Of a DNA stretch of 64,000 bases, positions 57,409 to 64,000 are shown one piece after another. The stretch covers positions 369,260-433,259 of the forward strand of contig JACJXZ010000007.1 of NCBI GenBank assembly GCA_020636375.1, given 5' to 3'. A model generated the notes under the pieces. That model was given only the letters and a program-made list of their open reading frames with translations. It was not told the origin of the DNA and searched no databases. Each line of letters starts with the position of its first letter. The first letter of the stretch is position 1. The position numbers were made by a program, and so were the translations under genes. The stretch is from Lewinellaceae bacterium. GTDB taxonomy: Bacteria > Bacteroidota > Bacteroidia > Chitinophagales > Saprospiraceae.

Positions 57409-59178
57409 TTATTTGATGATTACCAGCCGCTCTGTGGCCAGGTGCTGCCCCGCCGCCCAAACTTCCACCGAGTAGATGCCGCCCGGAATTTGATCGGTTT
57501 CCAGCCGCTCTATGATATTAGCCGATGCTATCCCCTTACTGGTCAATAGCCGCCCGGTAAGGCTCGACAACTTAAGCTGCAGCCTCTGCCCGAGGTAGGC
57601 TTCCGGCACGGCTACATTCAACGCTCCGGCGCCAGGGTTGGGGTAAAAGCGAAAGGTCTCTGCGGGCGTAGAGGGTTCTATGCCCAAAGGCGCTGGCCGC
57701 AACTCGGGTTCTTCGCACAGAGCCAAATCGTCAAAGGTGCGGTATTCGTGCCATTGGTACAGGGCCCGGGCGAGGTATACGGCCTGGCCGCCTTCGAAAG
57801 GGCATTGTTCGGCAATGCTTTGTACGGCCTCCAATTGGCTTTCATCCAATGAAAAAATGCCCTGAGCGGCGGTGGACAGGAAGATATCGTTGACCGTTTT
57901 CCGGTTGGCTTCCAGCAAACCTTCTTCTGAAACCAGGGCGTTTTCTTCTATCAGCGCATTAGCCCCGAGCAGGTGTTGGGCTTCCAGTTCCTGATAAAGG
58001 GCCTGCAACGCCTGCCAGTTCGAGGCCAGCAAGCCGCCTGTTATTTCGATGTAGGCGTTGAGCTGGGCAATGGCATTTTCATCTGTGGCCTCCGCCAGTT
58101 CGGCTTTCAGCTTTTCCAACTGGCCCAGGTAGATGACAAGGGCTGCCTGCCTGGCTTGCAGCAAGACGTCGGAATCGTAAAGGGCAGTTATGCCGGCATC
58201 CAGCTCATAAAATGCGGCGATGGGCGTGCCGCCAGCCTCTTCGAAGAAATCATCCACAGCACCTTCTTGCCCTAGCAGGGACGGATAGTTTGCCAGCTTG
58301 CAGTACAAATGCCGGGCGCCTTCCCAGTTGAGGTAGGGCCCGTAAAGCGGGTTTTCGAAGCCTGCTTCGGCGATGTGAATATCCGTCTCGTCAATAACGG
58401 GCGGCTCTTTTTCGCCGGAGGGCGGCGGTTCGCAGCCGCTGTCGCCAGCGCAATTTGTTGCAGAGCCGGGAAAGGGGTTAAACCAATCCGGGTTATTGGG
58501 AGAATGGAGGCCGGTCGGCCAGATGATCGTTCCTATTGGAGGTTGAACCAAGAACTCGGAACCGGAAATTTCATCAAAGGTACCCCAATGCACTCCCGGG
58601 TACTCGCTATAGCTCCCCCCCCATTGGTTTCCGGCATGAACCTGATCGCCGATGACCGTGCCGGGCTGGCAGCGCAGCCCTGTTGCGTGGACGCCGATGG
58701 AAGAATGGCGCAGTCGGGTGTTGTTGCACATGCCCCAGAAGAAAAGGCCATATCGGGTGTTATTGAAGATATTGCAGCAAAGGGTATTGCCCTCTGCCCC
58801 GCCGGCAAAGAGGCCTGTGCTGGAATTCTCCAGTTCGATAGTGCCCGTCACGGTATTGCCGTAGAGGTAGTTATCGGAAGCCCCGCCCAACTGTGTGCTG
58901 TAGCTGCCGAAGCCCGCCCCGTCCTGTGGCGGCAAGCTCAGGCACAGGATGAAAGCTGTTATTGAAAGCTGAATCCATAGCCGCCGGGCACACTGCCGGA
59001 TAAACGCCTGCTTTCGCTGAAGCTTTGGCATCAGGGCGATATAGCCGCCTTCGGCTGGCGAAGCCAGCGGATAACTGTGTGTGCGAGAACTTCCCTGCGA
59101 CATAACTGGCTCGACAAAAGGGTCTCTTCGCCCTGCCCACGGCAGGCGTTCCAGAGAGAGCGGGTTAGCATTTTTCAT
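57409..59178 (-). CDS. T9SS sorting-domain protein, probably truncated at its 5' end
   Basis: About 589 residues if started at the ATG at 59178; the frame opens further to 59241 (GTG), and MPKLQRK at 59031 is another option. No convincing signal peptide begins the frame; the first 90 residues look non-native. From about residue 85 a surface-protein body appears (GNTLCCNIFNNTRYGLFFWG, GTVIGDQVHAGNQWGG), then a helical region (about 310-500), then a T9SS sorting domain (FRFYPNPGAGALNVAVPEA, IPGGIYSVEV). Likely the remaining 3' part of a longer surface protein next to another decayed gene. Confidence 0.6.
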   Translation of the reverse strand: MKNANPLSLERLPWAGRRDPFVEPVMSQGSSRTHSYPLASPAEGGYIALMPKLQRKQAFIRQCARRLWIQLSITAFILCLSLPPQDGAGFGSYSTQLGGASDNYLYGNTVTGTIELENSSTGLFAGGAEGNTLCCNIFNNTRYGLFFWGMCNNTRLRHSSIGVHATGLRCQPGTVIGDQVHAGNQWGGSYSEYPGVHWGTFDEISGSEFLVQPPIGTIIWPTGLHSPNNPDWFNPFPGSATNCAGDSGCEPPPSGEKEPPVIDETDIHIAEAGFENPLYGPYLNWEGARHLYCKLANYPSLLGQEGAVDDFFEEAGGTPIAAFYELDAGITALYDSDVLLQARQAALVIYLGQLEKLKAELAEATDENAIAQLNAYIEITGGLLASNWQALQALYQELEAQHLLGANALIEENALVSEEGLLEANRKTVNDIFLSTAAQGIFSLDESQLEAVQSIAEQCPFEGGQAVYLARALYQWHEYRTFDDLALCEEPELRPAPLGIEPSTPAETFRFYPNPGAGALNVAVPEAYLGQRLQLKLSSLTGRLLTSKGIASANIIERLETDQIPGGIYSVEVWAAGQHLATERLVIIK

Positions 59179-59395
59179 ATCGTTTAGCCGGTTGGTTACA
59201 GAAAAGGCAGCCGAAAAGAAGCCGGCGGCCCGAGCGCGCACGTTGGATGGTTAGAACAAGCTGTAGGATATCGATAGAAATGCAGGAGCAAAATAGGCGG
59301 AACCGGCGAAACGGAAAAATATTTGATCGGAATTGCCATCGCTTTTTTGCTTCAGCCAGGCAGTCTCCGGGAAGGGGATAGGCGGCACGACCCTT

Positions 59396-60316
59396 TTACT
59401 TCGGCACCTTAACCTCATACACCTTCCCGCTCCGGTTCGGCAGCTTCGAATCCATCAGCCAGGGGTTGTATACTTTGAGCATGCGGTAGGTCGTGCCTTG
59501 TTCGCGGGCGAAATCCCCCAGGTTTTCTATGGTGCTGTTGACTTCTACGATCCGAAAATCATCCAGGGGAGGGTAGCGCTCGGAATTGTCGAGGTAGAAA
59601 CCAAAGTCCTGCGGGCGGCTGAGGATTTCCTTGATGGCCACCAGGCGGAAGACGTAGCGGGAGGTTTCGGAGCCCAGGTTGAGGTCGAAGTAGGTTTCGG
59701 CGCGCTGTTCTTCCATTTCGCGGGAGATGCGCGACAGGCCGGCGTTGTAGGCGGCAGCGGTGAGGATCCAGCTGTCCAGCCGGCGGTGGTAATCCTTGAG
59801 CAGCTTGCAGGCAGCTTCGGTAGATTTTTCCAGGTGGTAGCGCTCGTCCACCTCGCGGTTGGTTTCCAGGCCGTACTGTTCGGCGGTGCCGTTCATGAAC
59901 TGCCAGATGCCGCGGGCGCCGGCGGGGGAGACCTCATTGCGCAGGCTGCTCTCGGCCACGGCCAGGTATTTGAAGTCCTCGGGGATGTCGTTTTCCTTCA
60001 GGATGCGCTCTATCGTGGGGAAGTATTTGTACGCATTTTTAATGTTGAGGATGGTAGTGGAATGCCAGTAGGTATTGACCAGCAGCTCGCGGTCGAGCCG
60101 TTCGGCCACGTCGAAGTTGTCCATCGGCAGCCGTTCGCCGGCGAATTCGAAGGGCTTGCTCAGGTCGACGGCCTTGATGACCTGCGGGATATTGTTGTTT
60201 TCCGGTCTGTTGTTTGTTGCCGCTCCTTCGCCCGGCTGGCCGGAATAGGAAGCAAAAATCGCGACGGTCAGGAACGCGGCCAGGGCCAGCGTGTAGTATT
60301 GCAGTGCTTTGTTCAT
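59396..60316 (-). CDS. Membrane-anchored lytic transglycosylase (SLT family)
   Basis: 306 residues. An N-terminal hydrophobic segment (YTLALAAFLTVAIFASY), then an SLT domain at about 95-245. The catalytic glutamate is E122 in AVAESSLRNEVSPAGARGIW; also seen are YGLETNREVDERYHLEKSTE and TAAAYNAGLSRISREM. A LysM-like tail (FAREQGTTYRMLKVYNPWL) closes the protein, as in MltD. It cleaves peptidoglycan glycan strands in the periplasm. Single gene. Confidence 0.92.
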   Translation of the reverse strand: MNKALQYYTLALAAFLTVAIFASYSGQPGEGAATNNRPENNNIPQVIKAVDLSKPFEFAGERLPMDNFDVAERLDRELLVNTYWHSTTILNIKNAYKYFPTIERILKENDIPEDFKYLAVAESSLRNEVSPAGARGIWQFMNGTAEQYGLETNREVDERYHLEKSTEAACKLLKDYHRRLDSWILTAAAYNAGLSRISREMEEQRAETYFDLNLGSETSRYVFRLVAIKEILSRPQDFGFYLDNSERYPPLDDFRIVEVNSTIENLGDFAREQGTTYRMLKVYNPWLMDSKLPNRSGKVYEVKVPK

Positions 60317-60532
60317 GGTTCATGAGTTTTTCAGGAAAGCGGCCGGCGCTTTCGCTGGGTTCGATTGCGGTTGTCCTGTGCTGTGTTGTCCTTTAATTCA
60401 GGGTTGGTGCGCTTAAAAAATTCCTCCTGGCGCAACGCTATTGGCTGTTGGAATAATACAACAATATAAGGCTTTTTTTCCGACAAAAAAAAGAGGGCGT
60501 ATTCGATTTGTGACGTGCGGCCATCTCTATGA

Positions 60533-60562
60533 GCGTTCGACTGAGCTCACGCCGAAGTCCGG
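60533..60562. repeat. Copy of a dispersed 30-bp repeat
   Basis: GCGTTCGACTGAGCTCACGC followed by CGAAGTCCGG. The same wording, with few changes, occurs at 55469-55498, 37744-37766 and, inverted, 38471-38498. The 340-base gap here contains nothing else clear except an ATCGCACATCA-type stretch at 60625-60650. Confidence 0.7.
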
Positions 60563-60656
60563 CTAAAATTTTTGATTTGCCCTGCTGCGGCCTGCTGGCC
60601 CAACGCTGCCCCGATCCCGGCCTACATCGCACATCAAACATCGCACATCACAAACT

Positions 60657-61187
60657 TTACCTCCCCTCCCTCGGCTTCTTATAAATCGGCACCGTCGAGC
60701 ACGGTTCTCCATACATGATGCTTTTGGCCAGCGGCCGCAGGCGTTTGGTCAGTTCCAGGTAAGCATTGGCGGGGATGGGTTTGTTGTCGGTACAGCCCTT
60801 TATGATAATGCGCTCGTCCCGGTACTGTTCAACGTCCAGCGCCGCCAACGTTTTGGTATAATAGGCCTGGTAGTATTCTTTCTCCTCGCCCTGGAAAACA
60901 TCGGCGGCATAGGGCGCGGCATAAGAAGCCACCAGCATGAAGGCCCACATGGGCAGGATGGCGTCGGTAGAACAATATACGAGCAGGATTTTGCCCGCGT
61001 ACTGCTCCCAGTCGTGAGCGGCCATGGCCTCGCGGAAGTCTTTCTCCTTCAGGAGCAGCTCGCGAAAGAGGTAATCTTTGAGGTCCAGTTTGGCAATCTC
61101 CGCTTTCGGAAAGAACTCTTCCAGCTTAAGCGTGATCAGCCCGCTGGCAGCAATTTTGTTGACTAATGGTTTGTCTGTGGTGCTCAT
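60657..61187 (-). CDS. DUF2480 family protein
   Basis: 176 residues from the ATG at 61187 (MSTTDKPLVNKIAASGLITL); an ATG at 61208 lies in a TTCA microsatellite. The DUF2480 wording LDLKDYLFRELLLKEKDFRE and CTDNKPIPANAYLELTKRLR, ending LAKSIMYGEPCSTVPIYKK, is clear. A conserved cysteine sits near the C-terminus in GEPCSTVP and another in KGCTDNK. Cytoplasmic protein of unknown function, conserved across Bacteroidota. Downstream neighbour of scpB on the same strand. Confidence 0.87.
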   Translation of the reverse strand: MSTTDKPLVNKIAASGLITLKLEEFFPKAEIAKLDLKDYLFRELLLKEKDFREAMAAHDWEQYAGKILLVYCSTDAILPMWAFMLVASYAAPYAADVFQGEEKEYYQAYYTKTLAALDVEQYRDERIIIKGCTDNKPIPANAYLELTKRLRPLAKSIMYGEPCSTVPIYKKPREGR

Positions 61188-61216
61188 AATATTCATTCCT
61201 TCATTCATTCATTCCT

Positions 61217-61828
61217 TCATTCCCCCCCTCCCTCCTCCTCCCCGCTCCCCTCCGGCACATCCTCCTCAATCGGGGCCTGTTCGCCAATCATAAAGTCGGA
61301 CTCTTTGAACTCTTTGGGTTTGGGCAGGTCGTTCAGGCTTTTCAGGCCGAAGTAATCCATGAATTTGTCGCTGGTGCCGTAGAGCAGGGGGCGGCCGGGC
61401 CCTTCGTCCCGCCCCACAATAGCAACAAGTTCTTTTTCCAATAGTTTTTGGATGGAATAATCGCAGCTCACCCCGCGGATGCGCTCCATCTCCGTCTTGG
61501 ATACCGGCTGCTTGTAAGCTACGATAGACAGCGTCTCCAGCGCCGCCTGGGAGAGCCGCTTGCGGGTCGTCTGCCGCAGGTAAGTGCCCACCGTATTGTG
61601 GAAAGCCGGCTTGGTCAGGAACTGGTACCCCCCGGCAATTTCGTTGATGGCAAAGGCATATCCTTCCTGCTCATAGCGTTCCTTCAACTGCCCGATGGCC
61701 TCCAGCAGTTCTTCCTCCGTGAAGGTGGTTTCCATCACCTCTTCCAAACAACTCCTGATCTCCTGCAGGGTGACCGGCTGGTCGGTGGAGAAGATCAGGC
61801 TCTCGATGTGTTGTGCGAGTCGTTCCAT
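61217..61828 (-). CDS. scpB: Segregation and condensation protein B
   Basis: 203 residues from the ATG at 61828 (MERLAQHIESLIFSTDQPVT); the longer frame to 62026 is repeat-derived. Two winged-helix domains: about 1-80 and 90-165, the latter with TLSIVAYKQPVSKTEMERIR and GVSCDYSIQKLLEKELVAIV, then GRPLLYGTSDKFMDYFGLKS. It binds ScpA and SMC in the chromosome condensation complex. The acidic, glycine-rich tail is less conserved. scpA and smc are not in the window. Confidence 0.95.
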   Translation of the reverse strand: MERLAQHIESLIFSTDQPVTLQEIRSCLEEVMETTFTEEELLEAIGQLKERYEQEGYAFAINEIAGGYQFLTKPAFHNTVGTYLRQTTRKRLSQAALETLSIVAYKQPVSKTEMERIRGVSCDYSIQKLLEKELVAIVGRDEGPGRPLLYGTSDKFMDYFGLKSLNDLPKPKEFKESDFMIGEQAPIEEDVPEGSGEEEGGGE

Positions 61829-61875
61829 GGGGCAAAGATAAGAGGAAATGGGGAAACTGGGGCTGAGTGGGAGTG

Positions 61876-62030
61876 CTGTTCGCTGTTCGCTGTTCGCTGT
61901 TCGCTGTTCGCAGCGTCCTGCTGTCTGCAATGCACCCATCTCCCCATCTCCCCGTCTCCCATTCTCCCCATCTCCCCATCTCCCCATCTCCCCATCCCCC
62001 CATCTCCCATCCCCCCATCTCCCCATCCCC
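61876..62030. repeat. CTGTTCG heptamer array plus CCCCATCT octamer array
   Basis: Five perfect CTGTTCG units at 61876-61910, then about twelve CCCCATCT-type 8-mers from 61934 to about 62030 with a few slips. They fill the gap between the scpB start and the stop of the next gene. Long open frames here are artefacts of the repeats. Confidence 0.8.
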
Positions 62031-62032
62031 CC

Positions 62033-62920
62033 CTACCAGCACTCCCCCTCTGCCCGCTGCCGGAACGGCGCTCCCCGCACCAGCCGCTTGTAGGTCAGCT
62101 CGTTGGCGACGGCGTTGGCTTCCGGGCTGGCGTCCTGGAAGTAAAAGTCGGCCAGGCCGGCGGGGCCTTTGAGGTCGTAGGCGATGCCGGCCAGGCACTG
62201 GATGTGGCGGCTGGAGAGTTCCGGGTGCAGTTGGGCGTGGCGCTCCCGGGCCAGGAGGTTGTATTTTTCGACCTGGCCATCGGAGGGCTGGCCGAGCTGC
62301 AAATCCCAGATGGAGGGGCGGTTGGTGACGAAGCGAACCCGGAACTCATCGGCCTCCCGCAGGGGCATGCCGTAGGGCAGGATGATGGGCAGGCCGGAAG
62401 GGTGGAGCAGTTCGGCATGCTGGATTTTGCCTTCAGCCACGAAGGAAAAACGGATGAGGGCCCCTTCGTCCGTTGGCACGAGCCGGTCGATGCGGGCAAC
62501 TGTCTCCCGGCCGAAATTGGCCAGCAGGGTTTCCCGTTTGGCGACCTTCTGTTTGGTGTCATAGCGCAGGAAAAGGGTAGTAGACAGGGCGACGATCACC
62601 CCCATGGCCCCAAAGAAAAGCAGGGTTTGCCGCCAGTGTTTTTTTTCCACTTTTTTGCGGTGTCGGTTGCGGGGGGTGTCGGCCTTGCGGTTGATGTCAA
62701 ACCCGTAGCGGAACTCGTTGTCCCTGCGCTCGATGGTCAGCTCGCAGAGTTCGTCGTCGAGAAATAAAGGATAGGTTTTGGTTTCCAGCACGTTGAAGTC
62801 GATGAGCACGACCCGGAGGTTGCAATACACCACCAGGTGGCCGGTTTTGGAGCCGTGGTAAATGCCGACGTTGAATTTTTTGCCGGTGTCGCTGACGTAT
62901 GTCCAGTTGAATTGCGCCAA
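62033..62920 (-). CDS. Membrane protein of unknown function
   Basis: 295 residues. The N-terminal 85 residues form a beta-rich cytosolic domain (FNWTYVSDTGKKFNVGIYHG, LVVYCNLRVVLIDF). A basic stretch (RNRHRKKVEKKHW) precedes one transmembrane helix at about 98-120 (LLFFGAMGVIVALSTTLFL). The rest is predicted extracytoplasmic, beta-rich, with FRVRFVTNRPSIWDLQLGQP. No domain recognised. Start MAQFNWTY agrees with the codon pattern. Possibly transcribed with scpB. Confidence 0.75.
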   Translation of the reverse strand: MAQFNWTYVSDTGKKFNVGIYHGSKTGHLVVYCNLRVVLIDFNVLETKTYPLFLDDELCELTIERRDNEFRYGFDINRKADTPRNRHRKKVEKKHWRQTLLFFGAMGVIVALSTTLFLRYDTKQKVAKRETLLANFGRETVARIDRLVPTDEGALIRFSFVAEGKIQHAELLHPSGLPIILPYGMPLREADEFRVRFVTNRPSIWDLQLGQPSDGQVEKYNLLARERHAQLHPELSSRHIQCLAGIAYDLKGPAGLADFYFQDASPEANAVANELTYKRLVRGAPFRQRAEGECW

Positions 62921-63038
62921 AAACAGGGATTGAATGCGTTAGAAAAACGTAAATTATTACTACAAAAGATACGTCAGGAAGTTGGAATTTGTGCCAAGTA
63001 CCCGAACTTTTAACAAAGTGGTAATCTGGTTGTCAAAG

Positions 63039-63069
63039 TTTGCAAAGAAGACCGATCCCTTTATATTTG
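63039..63069 (+). promoter_or_regulatory. Bacteroidota-type promoter of the hexapeptide-repeat gene
   Basis: TTTG at 63039-63042, 19 bases, TATATTTG at 63062-63069: a perfect TAnnTTTG -7 box. The start would be near 63076, leaving an AT-rich leader of about 88 bases. Confidence 0.6.
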
Positions 63070-63163
63070 CAGCCGAAGCCTGTAATCCCGGGAAAAGACA
63101 AAACAAAAATACGTATATTTAAAAATCAAATAAATACTAACCAATTTAAAACCACATTTTCTC

Positions 63164-63772
63164 ATGATCTATGAATTCAAGGGCTTCAGGCCCGTAATTC
63201 ACGAAACTGCTTTTATCCATCCGCAGGCCACCGTTACCGGCAATGTCATCATCGGCGCTCACGTATATGTCGGGCCCGGCGCTGCCATCCGCGGCGACTG
63301 GGGGGAGATCATCATCGAGGATGGCTGCAACGTGCAGGAAAACTGTACGATCCACATGTTTCCGGGCGTCACGGTGCGCCTGAAGAAAGGGGCTCATATC
63401 GGCCACGGGGCCGTCATCCACGGCGCTGTCATCGGCCGGAATTCCCTGGTCGGCATGAACGCGGTAATTATGGACAATGTGGAAGTGGGCGACGAATGCA
63501 TCATCGGCGCGCTGACTCTCATCAAGGCGGATGAGCGCATCCCGAAACGCAGCATGGTCGTCGGCAACCCGGGCAAGGTCGTCAAAGAGGTAAGCGATGA
63601 GATGATAGAATGGAAGACCCGTGGCACCCAGCTCTACCAGCGGCTGCCCAGGGAGTGCCATGAGTCGCTCCTCCCCTGCCACGACCCCCTGCGGGAAGTC
63701 CCGGAAAGCCGCCCCAGCCAGGAGGTTCTCTACCAAACCTGGAAGGAGGTCCAGGAAGGAGTGGCCGGATAA
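63164..63772 (+). CDS. PaaY-like hexapeptide-repeat protein (gamma carbonic anhydrase fold)
   Basis: 202 residues. Left-handed beta-helix from about 10-130 with many [LIV]GxxxI turns (VTGNVIIGAHVYVGPGAAIR, GHGAVIHGAVIGRNSLVGMN, VEVGDECIIGALTLIKADER). Metal-type histidines lie in IHMFPG and HIGHGAVIHG. The C-terminal helix and tail (EVSDEMIEWKTRGTQLYQRL, then CHDPLREVPESRP) resemble PaaY, a thioesterase-like member of the phenylacetate pathway, more than CaiE or carbonic anhydrase. Substrate not proven. Own promoter and terminator. Confidence 0.85.
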   Translation: MIYEFKGFRPVIHETAFIHPQATVTGNVIIGAHVYVGPGAAIRGDWGEIIIEDGCNVQENCTIHMFPGVTVRLKKGAHIGHGAVIHGAVIGRNSLVGMNAVIMDNVEVGDECIIGALTLIKADERIPKRSMVVGNPGKVVKEVSDEMIEWKTRGTQLYQRLPRECHESLLPCHDPLREVPESRPSQEVLYQTWKEVQEGVAG

Positions 63773-63793
63773 GGATTCAACCCGAACCGCATG

Positions 63794-63834
63794 AACAGGG
63801 GCTTTTCTATTGCATGGAAAGGCTCCTGTTTTTA
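63794..63834 (+). terminator. Intrinsic terminator after the hexapeptide-repeat gene
   Basis: AACAGGGGCTTTTC pairs with GAAAGGCTCCTGTT (14 pairs, two of them G:U) and is followed by TTTATT. Confidence 0.75.
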
Positions 63835-63954
63835 TTACGGAAAATATAAAAGGGTTGCAAAATTTGTCTTTTTGACAAAAATCCCCGTGTTTTGATGTGG
63901 ATTTTAGCCTTTTACCGGGTAAAAAAGAATAATCCCTGAAATCAACCTCTTGAT

Positions 63955-64000
63955 ATGAGTGAACAACAACCCAAAGCGCCAGCCCCGCCGCCTTTCAGCT
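63955..64000 (+). CDS. Start of an unidentified gene (runs off the window)
   Basis: ATG at 63955 opens a frame of 15 codons (MSEQQPKAPAPPPFS) to the window edge. The Pro/Ala-rich beginning follows an AT-rich promoter-like region. No family can be assigned from this stub. Confidence 0.45.
   Translation, partial: MSEQQPKAPAPPPFS

Noticed and set aside
61828..62026. 66-residue N-terminal extension of ScpB (MGRWGDG-type repeats)
   Set aside because: Encoded by the CCCCATCT array; ScpB similarity starts at MERLAQHIES.

Overview
The window looks like a chromosomal segment of a high-GC member of the Bacteroidota, most likely a Saprospiria-type marine or sludge bacterium. The reasons are: several large exported proteins end in a type IX secretion (T9SS) sorting domain; there are DUF4249, TonB-receptor, DUF4112, DUF1761 and DUF2480 genes; the housekeeping sigma factor is a short RpoD of 289 residues; and promoters fit the Bacteroidota pattern TTTG, 19-20 bases, TAnnTTTG. 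This is inference from gene content; no rRNA gene is present to confirm it.

Layout. 1-11.6 kb: the 5' end of a PD-(D/E)XK nuclease-like gene, two paralogous small membrane proteins, rpoD with a strong terminator, an aldose epimerase and a saccharopine/alanine-dehydrogenase-like gene, DUF4112, a metallophosphoesterase, a membrane protein, an AraC regulator, DUF1761 and a PD40-propeller lipoprotein. 11.6-14.7 kb: a caspase-like CHAT domain followed by WD40 repeats, split by a frameshift. 15-18 kb: gcvP. 18-24 kb: a MITE, a PAS-LuxR regulator, two tandem small paralogues, a second MITE-like element and a giant envelope protein. 24-28 kb: two T9SS cargo proteins. 28.5-33.2 kb: an ECF sigma factor with a TPR/transmembrane partner, divergent from an exported TPR-CHAT protein. 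33-42 kb: EGF-type lipoprotein, a small lipoprotein, a TPR relic, a lysyl-oxidase-like T9SS protein, an IS200-like transposase in repeat arms, an M14 carboxypeptidase and a beta-propeller. 42.4-42.8 kb: initiator tRNA-Met preceded by two 65-bp tandem units that copy pieces of the tRNA. 42.8-50.2 kb: beta-helix lipoprotein, VOC and Uma2 proteins, then a sodium-pumping methylmalonyl-CoA decarboxylase operon with its epimerase. 50-55.4 kb: CNNM/CBS protein and a TonB receptor with a DUF4249 lipoprotein. 55.6-59.2 kb: a frameshift-riddled pseudogene and a truncated-looking T9SS protein. 59.4-64 kb: lytic transglycosylase, DUF2480, scpB, a membrane protein, a PaaY-like hexapeptide protein and the start of one more gene.

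Working together: the mmd genes form an energy-conserving sodium pump. The ECF/TPR/CHAT group looks like an envelope signalling and peptidase module. The T9SS cargos and TonB/DUF4249 pair suit a surface-degrading, polymer-feeding lifestyle. Intergenic DNA is rich in MITE-like elements, REP-like palindromes and 7, 8 and 10-bp tandem arrays. The most unusual single observation is the tandem tRNA-mimic structure in front of the initiator tRNA gene.
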